Source: Candidatus Undinarchaeales archaeon
GTDB lineage: Archaea; SpSt-1190; JASMDC01
Length of the DNA: 17,169 nt
Reading direction: 5' to 3'
NCBI GenBank assembly: GCA_030753015.1
Contig: JASMDC010000060.1
Coordinates: forward strand, 1 to 17,169
The translations under genes were made by a program, and so were the position numbers. Positions 1 to 8,100 of this stretch are shown one piece after another. Numbering within the stretch: position 1 is the first letter of the stretch; each line of letters begins with the position of its first letter. Under the pieces are notes generated by a model, which worked only from the letters and a program-made list of their open reading frames with translations, searched no databases and was not told where the DNA came from.

Positions 1-1
1 C

Positions 2-151
2 AAGGATTCGGGCGCCGAGCGGACCATCGAACAGTGGGGAGACATGGACTTCCCATCGGCCTTGGTGGCCAGGCTCGCTCTCAATCCATCCGTCGTGACA
101 TTCGCAGCACGAAGACTTGCTGATCTGCAGCGGAGACATCTCCTTTTTTAA
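2..151 (+). CDS. 3' end of an unidentified gene (C-terminal 49 residues)
   Basis: The frame starting at base 2 is open from the window edge to a TAA at 149-151 and encodes 49 residues. The visible part is amphipathic and probably helical, with an acidic Trp/Met/Asp patch followed by Ala/Leu/Val-rich and Arg-rich stretches ending in HLLF. It has no cysteine, unlike the genes downstream, so it is probably cytoplasmic. I do not recognise the family. The case rests on the open frame, plausible composition and the position directly before the next gene; a 49-codon open frame at this GC content could also be chance. The stop lies 39 bases before the preferred start of the next gene, and a T6 tract overlaps the last codons. 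Confidence 0.5.
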   Translation, partial: KDSGAERTIEQWGDMDFPSALVARLALNPSVVTFAARRLADLQRRHLLF

Positions 152-152
152 T
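144..152 (+). promoter_or_regulatory. Possible TATA-like box or T-tract terminator
   Basis: The sequence TTTTTTAAT lies across the upstream gene's stop codon. Read as an archaeal TATA box, it predicts a transcript start near 174-177, about 15 bases before the ATG at 191. That leader would carry GGTGA (175-179) and AGGGGAAGG (181-189), which could pair with the 16S 3' end. The same T6 run could instead end transcription of the upstream gene. It is weaker than the boxes at 5076 and 14475. Confidence 0.3.
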
Positions 153-190
153 CTATGGGCGTACCAATCATACCGGTGACAGGGGAAGGC

Positions 191-943
191 ATGGACGAAC
201 ACCCACCTCTTATCCACGAGGTAAAGTCCTGCGTCGATGTCGAAGAGAAGAAGGAAGAAGAGGTCCAGCGTGCCAGCCCGTACCTAAGAAGCCCCTACAT
301 GTCCACTCCACGGGACAAGGCTGAGACGAGCATTCCCGGAGTGACAGCGGGCGAGCAGATCGAGGAGGCCAAGGAGGAGGAGGAAGAGGCGTTCAAGGAG
401 GTCCCCTCGCACATCAAACTTATCCGGGCCCTCTATTCCATTCTCAAAATCGTGTTCATCATCGGCATCGTGGTCGGTGCCGGTGTGTTCATCGTCAAGC
501 TCGCCGTGGAGCGGGCTTGGGAAAAGGACCAGGCTCAGCCCAAGGTGTTCTTCGAAGTCGGGTGTCGGGCCCATTATGGATGCGGTGATGAGATCCAGGA
601 AGCATGCGGACTTGACTACAATCCTTATTGTATCGAGATGGAGAACACCGGGGACACCTTCATGCCCCCTACACATTTCAGTGAGCTCACTATCTATTTC
701 AGCACCGCAGACGAATCCTTCACCTACGAGTCTGACCGTATTCGGATGATCAACAAGGACGGCATCTGCACCACGATCGATATGTGCGACAACTGCCCCA
801 GTCTCAAGGAAAAGGGCGGGAGCGTCAAACTCATCCTCCCCCCCGACACCGGAGACATACTCGCCTACTCACATCTCACCTTCACCATCTCGGGTGCGAA
901 CACGGAGTCGGTAAAGAAATGCGAGAAAGCTCCTATCGGGTAG
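191..943 (+). CDS. Single-pass membrane protein with cysteine-rich ectodomain
   Basis: Predicted 250-residue membrane protein of unknown function. Residues 1-76 are charged and acidic, with EEEKKEEE-type and EEAKEEEEEAF runs, and probably cytoplasmic. A single hydrophobic segment spans about residues 81-106 (KIVFIIGIVVGAGVFIVKL core). Residues 107-250 form a putative extracellular domain with eight cysteines (125, 131, 139, 147, 183, 189, 192, 234), enough for four disulfides. The ectodomain contains an ENTGDTF motif followed by alternating hydrophobic strands, loosely like the beta-sandwich of archaeal pilins and archaellins; there is no class III signal peptide, so it is not a canonical pilin. 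I chose ATG 191 because GGTGA and AGGGGAAGG lie just upstream; an in-frame ATG at 155 would add 12 residues and has no such site. The cysteine-rich stalk gene follows after 55 bases, suggesting a shared surface role. Family not recognised. Confidence 0.83.
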   Translation: MDEHPPLIHEVKSCVDVEEKKEEEVQRASPYLRSPYMSTPRDKAETSIPGVTAGEQIEEAKEEEEEAFKEVPSHIKLIRALYSILKIVFIIGIVVGAGVFIVKLAVERAWEKDQAQPKVFFEVGCRAHYGCGDEIQEACGLDYNPYCIEMENTGDTFMPPTHFSELTIYFSTADESFTYESDRIRMINKDGICTTIDMCDNCPSLKEKGGSVKLILPPDTGDILAYSHLTFTISGANTESVKKCEKAPIG

Positions 944-968
944 TTGCGGTAGGGGCGTGGACGCAAGG

Positions 969-976
969 GTTATCAA
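969..976 (+). promoter_or_regulatory. Weak TATA-like element before the cysteine-rich protein gene
   Basis: GTTATCAA lies about 25-30 bases before ATG 999. In archaea this spacing predicts a start of transcription at or within a few bases of the ATG, giving a leaderless message. No GGAGG/GGTGA-like site lies in the preceding 20 bases, which agrees with leaderless initiation. The match to TTTATA is poor, so read-through from the upstream gene is also possible. Confidence 0.3.
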
Positions 977-998
977 TGATTGTGACATAATCTCGTCT

Positions 999-3900
999 AT
1001 GAGGCCCGCCAGGAGACTGGGTGTCATCCTGGTAGTGGCCGCGCTCCTCTTCCACGGCGCCTTTGCCGCCACCTGCGGTCCCCAATCATCCTATTGCGAC
1101 GACAACGGCTACTGCCGCACCGGTGTCTACGTTACGGTTTACAACGCTGATGACGACGAGTACTTCTGCGAGCAATGCAAGCACCAGATCTGGAAGGAGG
1201 ATGCGGACACGGGATCCGGAGAGTGCTGCGGGGACGACGGTCTGGACGATGACTGGTGCGGCAAGTACGGGTACTGCTTCGACGGTGTCTGGAAGGACGT
1301 GTACGGCGAGGACGACTCGCCCTTCCATTGCCAATCGTGCAATGGAGGTACGTGGCATGAGTCGGGGTACTGCTGCGGAGACACTCCGGACGAGTCCTGG
1401 TGCAGGGACGACGGGTACTGTTTCGAGGGCCAGTGGATGACCGTAACGGATCCGAACACCAACGAACACTACTGTACCAATTGTGTGGACATCGACCAGG
1501 ATGGTGTCGCCGACGGAGCCTGGAAGATCGACCTTGACTCAGGTCAGCCCACCTGCTGCGGGGACGAAATTCTCGAGAACTGGCCTGGTCAGGGCGGCGT
1601 CTGCAACCTGGGTGAGTGGCTCTCGGGAGATTGCATCGACGTTAACGACTGCATCGACGAGCCCTGGCTCACCTGCACATCGAACCAGAAGGAATGTACC
1701 AACCATCATTGTCGGTACAACAAGGACTGCTCCTTTTGCTCAGATGCGGACTGGTGCACGTTCTGCGCCGCCGATGATCCCGACCTCACCGAGCGAAGTT
1801 GTACGTGCGCCGGCTACGTCTGGCACGACATTACGTGCTGCGGCGACGATAGCGGCGAGCATTACTTCGAGGATAAACGGTTGTGCTGCCAGGATCCGGA
1901 CTCGTGCACGTCAGGCAACGAATGCTACACTGAGGGAACCATGAAGCTCTTCTTCATCACCAAGGTCTGTGTAGGTGGTGTCTGGGTGAAGGTGGACGTG
2001 CTCCCCGGATCGTTCTACTCAGGAGCGCTCTCGGTCAGCCTCCCTGTCTGGATCGTGGGCACCTCTGCGCGCTGCACTACCGACGACACCGCCCCATGCC
2101 GCGGGATATCCGGCTCCCATAACGTCGTGCTCGGCGAAGATGACGAGGACATCTACATGCGCATCGAGAACTGGGATTTCACCACGGCACTGGACCTATC
2201 CACGCTGGAGTTCACATATGATCCCGAGGGCTACTCGGTCTATTTCCGTAACGGGCTGTCGGTCCCCGTGAGCTTCAGGATGAAACGACGCGATGGCGGT
2301 GTGCTCGAGCGGTGGGACGTGAGCACGTCGTCCTGGCGGGCCCTCGCCGACCATGATGGACTGGAGGTGACCGAGCGGGAGGACGGCTCCTACATCATCA
2401 GGGACACGAAGAGCACTACCGCGTCCATCCGTGATCCTGAGGGTACCTGCGGGGACGATGTGTGCGATGTGAACTTGGGCGACTGCGACAATGGCTGTGC
2501 TGAATGCAACGTGGCATCCTGCGCCGCTGACATCGACTGCAACCTCGAAGTTGGTGAGCGGTGCGATAACGCGCCGTCCCAGTGCACGTGCCCTGACGGG
2601 TACTCCTGCGATCCCGAACAACTCGTGTCCGACGAGAGGGGATGCTACACGGCATCGTGCGGGAACGGCGTGTGCGATCCTGGCGAGTGCAATCTCCCCT
2701 GCCCGGACTGCGATCGGAGGGAATGCGTGGACGACTTCTGCTCGGTCTACCTTGAGGAGAACTGTACAATCGCGCCAGAATGCGGGTGCGACGATAGCGC
2801 CCTATGCGACACGGGCGACGCTCGCTCGGACGCAAAGGGATGCTTCATCCCCAAGTGCGAGGACAGTGTATGCGACCTGGTACATATTGACCTGGCCAAG
2901 AATGTGACAGTCGACCTCCTCCCCCTTCGGGAGTGCGACCGCGCCTGTCTGGGTTGCGACCTCGTCACCTGTGCTAACGACACACGATGCAACATCGGTA
3001 TAGGCGAGAACTGTACGAACTCCAAGATACACTGCGCTTGCCCCATCGATCAGGTCTGCGATCCGCTCAACGCGCTCGCTGACGAGAAGGGATGCTACTC
3101 AAAAGGGTGCGGTGACGGGACATGCGATCCCGGGGAATGCGATATTGCCTGCGTGGACTGCAACACCACAGTGTGCGCCCTGGATCTCAAGTGCAACACA
3201 GCGTTCAACGAGACCTGCGCCTCTCTGCCCACCCAATGTCCGTGTCTGGAGGGCTGGAAGTGCAACATCGCCCACCCGCTCGCCGATGAAAGAGGGTGCC
3301 ACGATCCGAAGTGCGGTGACGGACAATGCGATCCTGGGGAGTGCGCCTCCAACTGCGCGGACTGCAGTCTTGCGGTGTGCACTGGTGACCTCCTGTGCAC
3401 GTTCACTGGAGAGGACTGCAAATCAAGCCCCTTGGATTGCCAATGCGATGCCGCCAAGATATGTGCGCCCGACGATCCGCGGTCCGATGAGATGGGATGC
3501 TACTCCACCTCCTGCGGGGACACGCTCTGCGAGGGGAGCGAGGACTGCTCCTCGTGCACGAAGGACTGTGGGGAATGCCTCTCCCTCCTCACGCCCGTGG
3601 TCGATGCATCAGTCCCACCGGGCAAGACAGCACGGGCTGCGGTCTCGGTGTTCAATCAGGCCAAGGACGCTCTTACCATCTCCCTCTCGCACGACGCTCC
3701 CGCTGAACTGACCTACCCACGGATGCTCCGAGTGGAGGCGGGACAGACCCGCGCTATCGACGTCCACGTCAAGCTCGATGAGAACGCCCGTGGTGCCTTC
3801 AACGGCACCCTTACCATCACCGCCGGGGAGGAGTCCCATACCGCGATCATCCAGGTCACCGTCAAGGGGACGACCACGGTGTACCTCGGCCAGGAGCAGT

Positions 3901-5057
3901 TCAGTCTCACTGCGTCCCCGGGTGGGAAGGCGAACTTCACCTTGCAGGTGGTCAATGCAGCACCGGAGCTCAGACGTGTCGAGCTCACCATCGGCGGTTC
4001 GATCGGACCGTGGCTCTCCCTCGCCGAGACCTCCCTTACCATCCCCACCGAAACTTCCAAGGATGTGATGGTCACTGTGGACGTGCCTTCGGGCACCGAG
4101 ACCGGAAGCCTCAGCGGCACCATCACGTCAACGAGCGGTGAGGAGGAGAGCGTGGCGAAGCTCTCCCTGTTCGTTCTGGAGCGAAAGGCATCCTGTGGTG
4201 ACGGTACCTGCCAACAGGAGGAGGACTGTAAGGAATGCCCGAAGGACTGCGAGTGCGACAATCGGCTCCGGCTCAGCTTGCCGGCCGGAAAGATCATCAT
4301 CGCAGCGGGGATCCCCCAGAGCATCAACGTGGAGGTGCGTAACACAGGTGAGGGTAACCTTACTGATGTCGTCCTCGAGGTCACCATCAAGAAGGGTTCT
4401 GTCAATGTCACTCCCTCCAAGGTGGACATCCCTAACGCTGATGGGGCCATGTTCAACCTCACGCTCATGGTCTCGGAAGAGGGCTCGTATGACCTCCTCG
4501 TCAAGGCCACCTGCACCGAGGGTGCACGGAACGCCAAGCGGCTCGCCATCGAGGTCTCACCGGCACCGCCCGAAGTCATTGAACCCAAGGACGACCTCGA
4601 GGACGACCTCGAGCAGAGCGAGCTGAAGCTGAGGGAGGCCGAGGACAGGATGACCGCGCTCGTCGAGAAGGGCACGGAAGAGGAAGCGCTGGCAGAGCTC
4701 GAGAAGCTTGTCACCGAGGCACGGACAAACGTGGAGATGGCCCAAGAGCTCGCCTCCGATGGTAAGCGTGAGGAGGCGGCACGGCTCGTAGCAGAAGCCG
4801 AGAGCTCCCTGGAGACCTATAGGAGCAAGGCACGGAAGCTGGAACGCGGCTCGGACGTGGAAGATGTACCATCATCCGGATCGAGGATCTCAGGTGTGTT
4901 CAAGGCGTTGCTAGGACTGCTCATCCTGGGTATCGGTGCGTTCGCGATCTCCCTTCGAAAGAAGCCGCCGGCCAGTCCGCCCCAACAGGTCTACGCTGGA
5001 TACCAGGCAGCCCCCATGATGCAACAGGGCGGGTATTACGGCGGCAGGTACATGTAG
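999..5057 (+). CDS. Multidomain cysteine-rich surface protein with C-terminal membrane anchor
   Basis: Predicted 1352-residue exported protein, with about 113 cysteines by hand count. It starts with a clear signal peptide (RPARR, then hydrophobic LGVILVVAALLFHGAFA). Order of parts: CCGD/GYC cysteine repeats, about residues 26-335; a beta-rich domain, about 336-480; five CGDGxCDPGEC repeats plus a partial sixth, 484-860; two Ig/NEW3-like beta-sandwiches, about 864-957 and 958-1060; a lone CGDG module, about 1066-1088; a CARDB-like domain, about 1090-1190; a charged coiled coil, about 1196-1288; a membrane segment, about 1299-1319; and a 33-residue cytoplasmic tail (RKKPP, then Pro/Gln/Gly/Tyr). 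Several N-x-S/T sequons occur in the ectodomain. A GTG at 957 would add 14 residues before the signal peptide, so ATG 999 is preferred. This looks like a rigid disulfide-braced stalk or adhesin. No catalytic motif was recognised and the partner is unknown. The giant exported gene follows after 55 bases. Confidence 0.93.
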   Translation: MRPARRLGVILVVAALLFHGAFAATCGPQSSYCDDNGYCRTGVYVTVYNADDDEYFCEQCKHQIWKEDADTGSGECCGDDGLDDDWCGKYGYCFDGVWKDVYGEDDSPFHCQSCNGGTWHESGYCCGDTPDESWCRDDGYCFEGQWMTVTDPNTNEHYCTNCVDIDQDGVADGAWKIDLDSGQPTCCGDEILENWPGQGGVCNLGEWLSGDCIDVNDCIDEPWLTCTSNQKECTNHHCRYNKDCSFCSDADWCTFCAADDPDLTERSCTCAGYVWHDITCCGDDSGEHYFEDKRLCCQDPDSCTSGNECYTEGTMKLFFITKVCVGGVWVKVDVLPGSFYSGALSVSLPVWIVGTSARCTTDDTAPCRGISGSHNVVLGEDDEDIYMRIENWDFTTALDLSTLEFTYDPEGYSVYFRNGLSVPVSFRMKRRDGGVLERWDVSTSSWRALADHDGLEVTEREDGSYIIRDTKSTTASIRDPEGTCGDDVCDVNLGDCDNGCAECNVASCAADIDCNLEVGERCDNAPSQCTCPDGYSCDPEQLVSDERGCYTASCGNGVCDPGECNLPCPDCDRRECVDDFCSVYLEENCTIAPECGCDDSALCDTGDARSDAKGCFIPKCEDSVCDLVHIDLAKNVTVDLLPLRECDRACLGCDLVTCANDTRCNIGIGENCTNSKIHCACPIDQVCDPLNALADEKGCYSKGCGDGTCDPGECDIACVDCNTTVCALDLKCNTAFNETCASLPTQCPCLEGWKCNIAHPLADERGCHDPKCGDGQCDPGECASNCADCSLAVCTGDLLCTFTGEDCKSSPLDCQCDAAKICAPDDPRSDEMGCYSTSCGDTLCEGSEDCSSCTKDCGECLSLLTPVVDASVPPGKTARAAVSVFNQAKDALTISLSHDAPAELTYPRMLRVEAGQTRAIDVHVKLDENARGAFNGTLTITAGEESHTAIIQVTVKGTTTVYLGQEQFSLTASPGGKANFTLQVVNAAPELRRVELTIGGSIGPWLSLAETSLTIPTETSKDVMVTVDVPSGTETGSLSGTITSTSGEEESVAKLSLFVLERKASCGDGTCQQEEDCKECPKDCECDNRLRLSLPAGKIIIAAGIPQSINVEVRNTGEGNLTDVVLEVTIKKGSVNVTPSKVDIPNADGAMFNLTLMVSEEGSYDLLVKATCTEGARNAKRLAIEVSPAPPEVIEPKDDLEDDLEQSELKLREAEDRMTALVEKGTEEEALAELEKLVTEARTNVEMAQELASDGKREEAARLVAEAESSLETYRSKARKLERGSDVEDVPSSGSRISGVFKALLGLLILGIGAFAISLRKKPPASPPQQVYAGYQAAPMMQQGGYYGGRYM
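1074..1970 (+). repeat. N-terminal CCGD...WC...GYC protein repeats (degenerate)
   Basis: At least three successive units, starting near 1074, 1224 and 1371, follow the pattern CGD, WC, GYC, W.xV, (H/F)C, C, W, then CC. Further CCGD starts at 1554 and 1836 head more divergent units. Unit length is about 48-61 residues. A CxxC-like pair and a Trp-containing strand recur in each. This family is distinct in spacing from the CGDGxCDPGEC repeats further downstream in the same protein. It probably encodes small disulfide-knotted modules. Confidence 0.75.
2448..3580 (+). repeat. Tandem CGDGxCDPGEC cysteine-rich modules (five plus one partial)
   Basis: Units begin at the Cys codons at 2448, 2658, 2856, 3108, 3312 and 3513 and are 70, 66, 84, 68 and 67 residues long; the sixth is truncated to about 22 residues before the beta-sandwich region. 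Consensus: CGDGxCDPGEC..C.DC...C..D..C....GE.C.....C.C...xxCDP....DErGCY. The third unit carries an insertion (VHIDLAKNVTVDLLPLRE) between VCDL and CDR. A separate stand-alone module with the same CGDG start lies at 4194-4260. The DE(R/K)GCY ending is strongly conserved. Known relatives are extracellular cysteine-rich repeats in archaea and bacteria. Confidence 0.85.
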
Positions 5058-5071
5058 GGCCGCCAGCAAAC

Positions 5072-5082
5072 ATTATTTATAC
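5072..5082 (+). promoter_or_regulatory. Archaeal TATA box for the giant exported protein gene
   Basis: ATTATTTATAC has the core TTTATA at 5076-5081, 37 bases before ATG 5113. The standard archaeal spacing puts the transcript start near 5103-5105, leaving a leader of about 8-10 bases with no ribosome-binding site. The box lies in the 55-base gap after the upstream stop, so the giant gene probably has its own transcription start even though the genes are packed in series. Confidence 0.65.
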
Positions 5083-5112
5083 TTCGACCGCGAACCGTGT
5101 GCCGAGCTAGTT

Positions 5113-8100
5113 ATGGGACTGGAACGCGTAAGGACCAGGATCGCATTGACCCTTTTCTTTGTCCTGACAGCGTTATCCACGGGCCTGCCCTTCCTCCCCG
5201 GTCTCGCAGGCCCTGCGGGAGCTCCTCTCGTACCCGCTCTCCCGGGTATGCCTGGTTTCATGGATTTCATGGGACCGTTCCTCCCGCCCTACGTCGAGAT
5301 GGCGTGCCTCGGTGAGTATTACACTGAGTGCCAGGACATCTGGAACTGCGTCGAGGCCTTGCACGAGAGCGATCCCGACGTCAATCTCTGGCTCACAGCT
5401 ACTATCGGCTTCAAGCAGGATATGCGCCTCGTGATCCCGGACGAGCTCCCCCTTACGACCGAGCAGGCCGCTTACGCGATGTTCGGGCTCGTCGTCCCCA
5501 ATCCCATCCCGGTCTCACGCACATCGGTCGATGACATGGCCAGATACTATGTTCTCACCCGATGTAACGCGGTGAAGGCTATACGCGATCCCTTCTGCGC
5601 ACAGTTCAGGGATAGGTTCGGTGAGCGGTCCTCACTGGTCGTTCCCTCTTGCCTGATGCCTCTCCAGTTCAACGATGCCCCAACTGGATTGCGCCCCTGT
5701 GATACCTATGTCAGCAGGGAGGGGACGACCCTCTGCGACTGCATGGCGGCCGCGGGTGGTGATAAGAGCATGTGCACCGGGTTCAAGAGCCTCTGCTCCT
5801 ACGCCGTCGTGAAACAGAACGCGCTCACCGATCCGGGGCTGGCCTCAGCGGCGGACACGGCGGCAGAGGCTGTGGCCGCTGGGGATGATCTTGCGTTCTG
5901 TCGCGACAATCCACTGTGCGCCCGCTCTTGGCCGGACACATCGGCCGTGGACGAGGGCGACCTGGCCACATGGGCCGGCAGGACATGCGCTCGCGAGCTG
6001 AATTACTTCGCGCTCAAGACACTCACCCTCACCCCGACGGGTGCAGAGCACGAGGACCTGACCGCGCGACTTTTCGGCCCGTGCACAGGCGATAAGAAGC
6101 AGGACTGTCTGGCCAACCGGACATGGCTATCCGGTGACTTCCTGCTCCAGTCCTTCACCTCCAACCTCTACGCTCTTAGCAGGAGCCCCTTGGTCAAGTG
6201 CCGTGAGCCGGCACTGCGTATGATCGATACGCAGAACTGTGGTGCGTGCTGGTCGGAGACCCTCTCCTGTTACGAGAACGTACTGGGTAAACAAGTCCCC
6301 CGCAGCCGCGAGGAGCAGCTCACGTCCGGGCTGGTCGACGGGCTCCTACGCCAGCGTTTCGGCACTCTCCACACGTTCCTGGACATGGGGACGGCGGCAG
6401 GTGAACTGGGAATGAGCCTGGCAGGGTGGGGCGATCCCATCTCTGCTGCTGACTTCTCCTCACGTGTTTTCTATGGCGCGTTCTGCATCTCGCTCTGTCG
6501 AATGAAGGGATCTTCGGCCACCGGTGACGCGGCGTCAGGTGACGCGTCAGCAGACTGGATGCGCGCCTGGGGCAACGACGACGAAGTGGCGGGCCTCATG
6601 GTCGGCCACAGTTCGTACAACGCTCGCAGCGGCGAGGCGGCCGAGGTGTACCTCAACCTCATGTTCGGACCTGAGTTCGCTTCCTTAAAGAACGGGTACT
6701 GGCTCCTCGATCCAAAGAAAGTGGCCCAGTGTCCCGCCTACCTGCGGGCCCAGATGGCGCTCCCCCAACCTTCTGCTGATGGACTTTCGGGACAGACGTC
6801 AGCGGGTAACTACCCCTGGCGTGTTGTCATCTCTCGCACCGCCTGGGTGGCCTGCCCCCACAACCTGAAGCTGCCAGCCACAGGCTCGTCCGACGAGTAC
6901 TTCATTTACGACGCCAAGGACCGCCTCTGTAAGACAGGGGTGTTCAAGGACCGGACCGACCGGTGCTACTTCTCGGGCAAGAAACCGACAGGGACGGCGT
7001 GGCGGAAGGGAGGGCTGTTGGATGGCGCCATCGGTCTCGTTTCGGGGACCCTCTTCGATTCGTACGACGAGAGCGCGTTCAAGCCCCGCATCCTCCAGCC
7101 TATCACGGTCAATCCTGGCGATGTACGCGAGCACGTGTTCGGCGTGGTCCTCAACTGTACTGGCCCCATGGACGAGCCGGTGGTCGCCACCTACGCCGGT
7201 GCACCGAAGGTGAAGTGGGTCTACGACGTCTCCAACGATGCGTTCCGTCCCCGCCATGTGTGGCAGTTGTGCAAGGGTGACTCGTGCGAGGAGACCCGGT
7301 ACGTGCACGACCTGCGTGAGATCCCCACGCTCATGGACGAGGAGGAGTACACCCTCCCGCGCCGCATGGGACTGCTCTACGACTGCGCGCGCTGGTTCGA
7401 CAAGGAACGGGGAGTGTGCCTACGTGTCGAGCACTACGGTGTCGACGAGCTTGTCAAGCCACAGGTCACGACCCACCTCGAGCTCCGCGGGTGCGATCGG
7501 TCGGGGATCCGCTGCGACCAGAGCGAGGAGCAGCGCCTGGAGCACGTACCGTTGCTGATGTTCGGTACCGTGGCGGGAAGGCACTATCCCTTCGTCCGTC
7601 CGCTCGAGGCCAAGGAGCAGCCCCTGGAACGGGGTCCGCTCACCCATGTGTTCGATCCCGAGATGATGCTGGACATGGTGTACGACAAGGAGGACTTCCC
7701 GTTCTACCGCAGCACGGGCGGGGACCAAGAGTGCATCAACCTCTACACCGGTGGGTACAACCGGGAGGGGACTGGGAAGCTGGCCGGTCACCTGCTCGGG
7801 CTGGCCTCAGATCCCACAAATCCTTTCGGTCTAGCCGGGATGCTGACCTCGACACTTGATCCGTCCTCATCGGACCTGTCCGGATATTTTGCCCGGAGCG
7901 ATGTCCCCGCTGGTGACCTCCTCCGTTCCGTGGCCGATAACCTCCAGGACTCCATGTCGACGGTCATGCGCATGCAGGGAACCCTGAACCTGTTGGGTCC
8001 ACAGTCCGCTACGTTCGGCGAGAACCTCTCCGCGGAGGGCCGGGAGATGGCCTCGTCCCTGGGCGGAGCGCGCGCCCATAATGAGATGGTCGACGAGGGA

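Noticed and set aside
155-190. Upstream ATG at 155 as the start of the 250-residue membrane protein
   Set aside because: The ATG at 191 has GGTGA and AGGGGAAGG just upstream at suitable distances, and a TATA-like tract predicts a start of transcription after 155. Twelve extra residues cannot be fully excluded.
939-948. GGTAGTTGCG shared at the ends of the 250-residue gene (939-948) and the giant gene (14453-14462)
   Set aside because: Only 10 bases, overlapping stop codons, with no extended similarity. Chance is a sufficient explanation.
957-998. GTG at 957 as the start of the cysteine-rich protein
   Set aside because: It would place 14 residues, including acidic ones and a Cys, before an otherwise standard signal peptide that starts at ATG 999.
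3713-4714. Long minus-strand open frame (333 codons) opposite the cysteine-rich protein gene
   Set aside because: It lies fully opposite a gene with a signal peptide, repeats and domains, and its product is Ser/Arg/Val-rich with no recognisable feature. Long antisense frames are expected at this GC content.
5055-5112. TAG at 5055-5057 as a read-through (pyrrolysine) codon joining the two large genes
   Set aside because: The two genes are in different frames, a TATA box lies between them, and the downstream gene has its own signal peptide.
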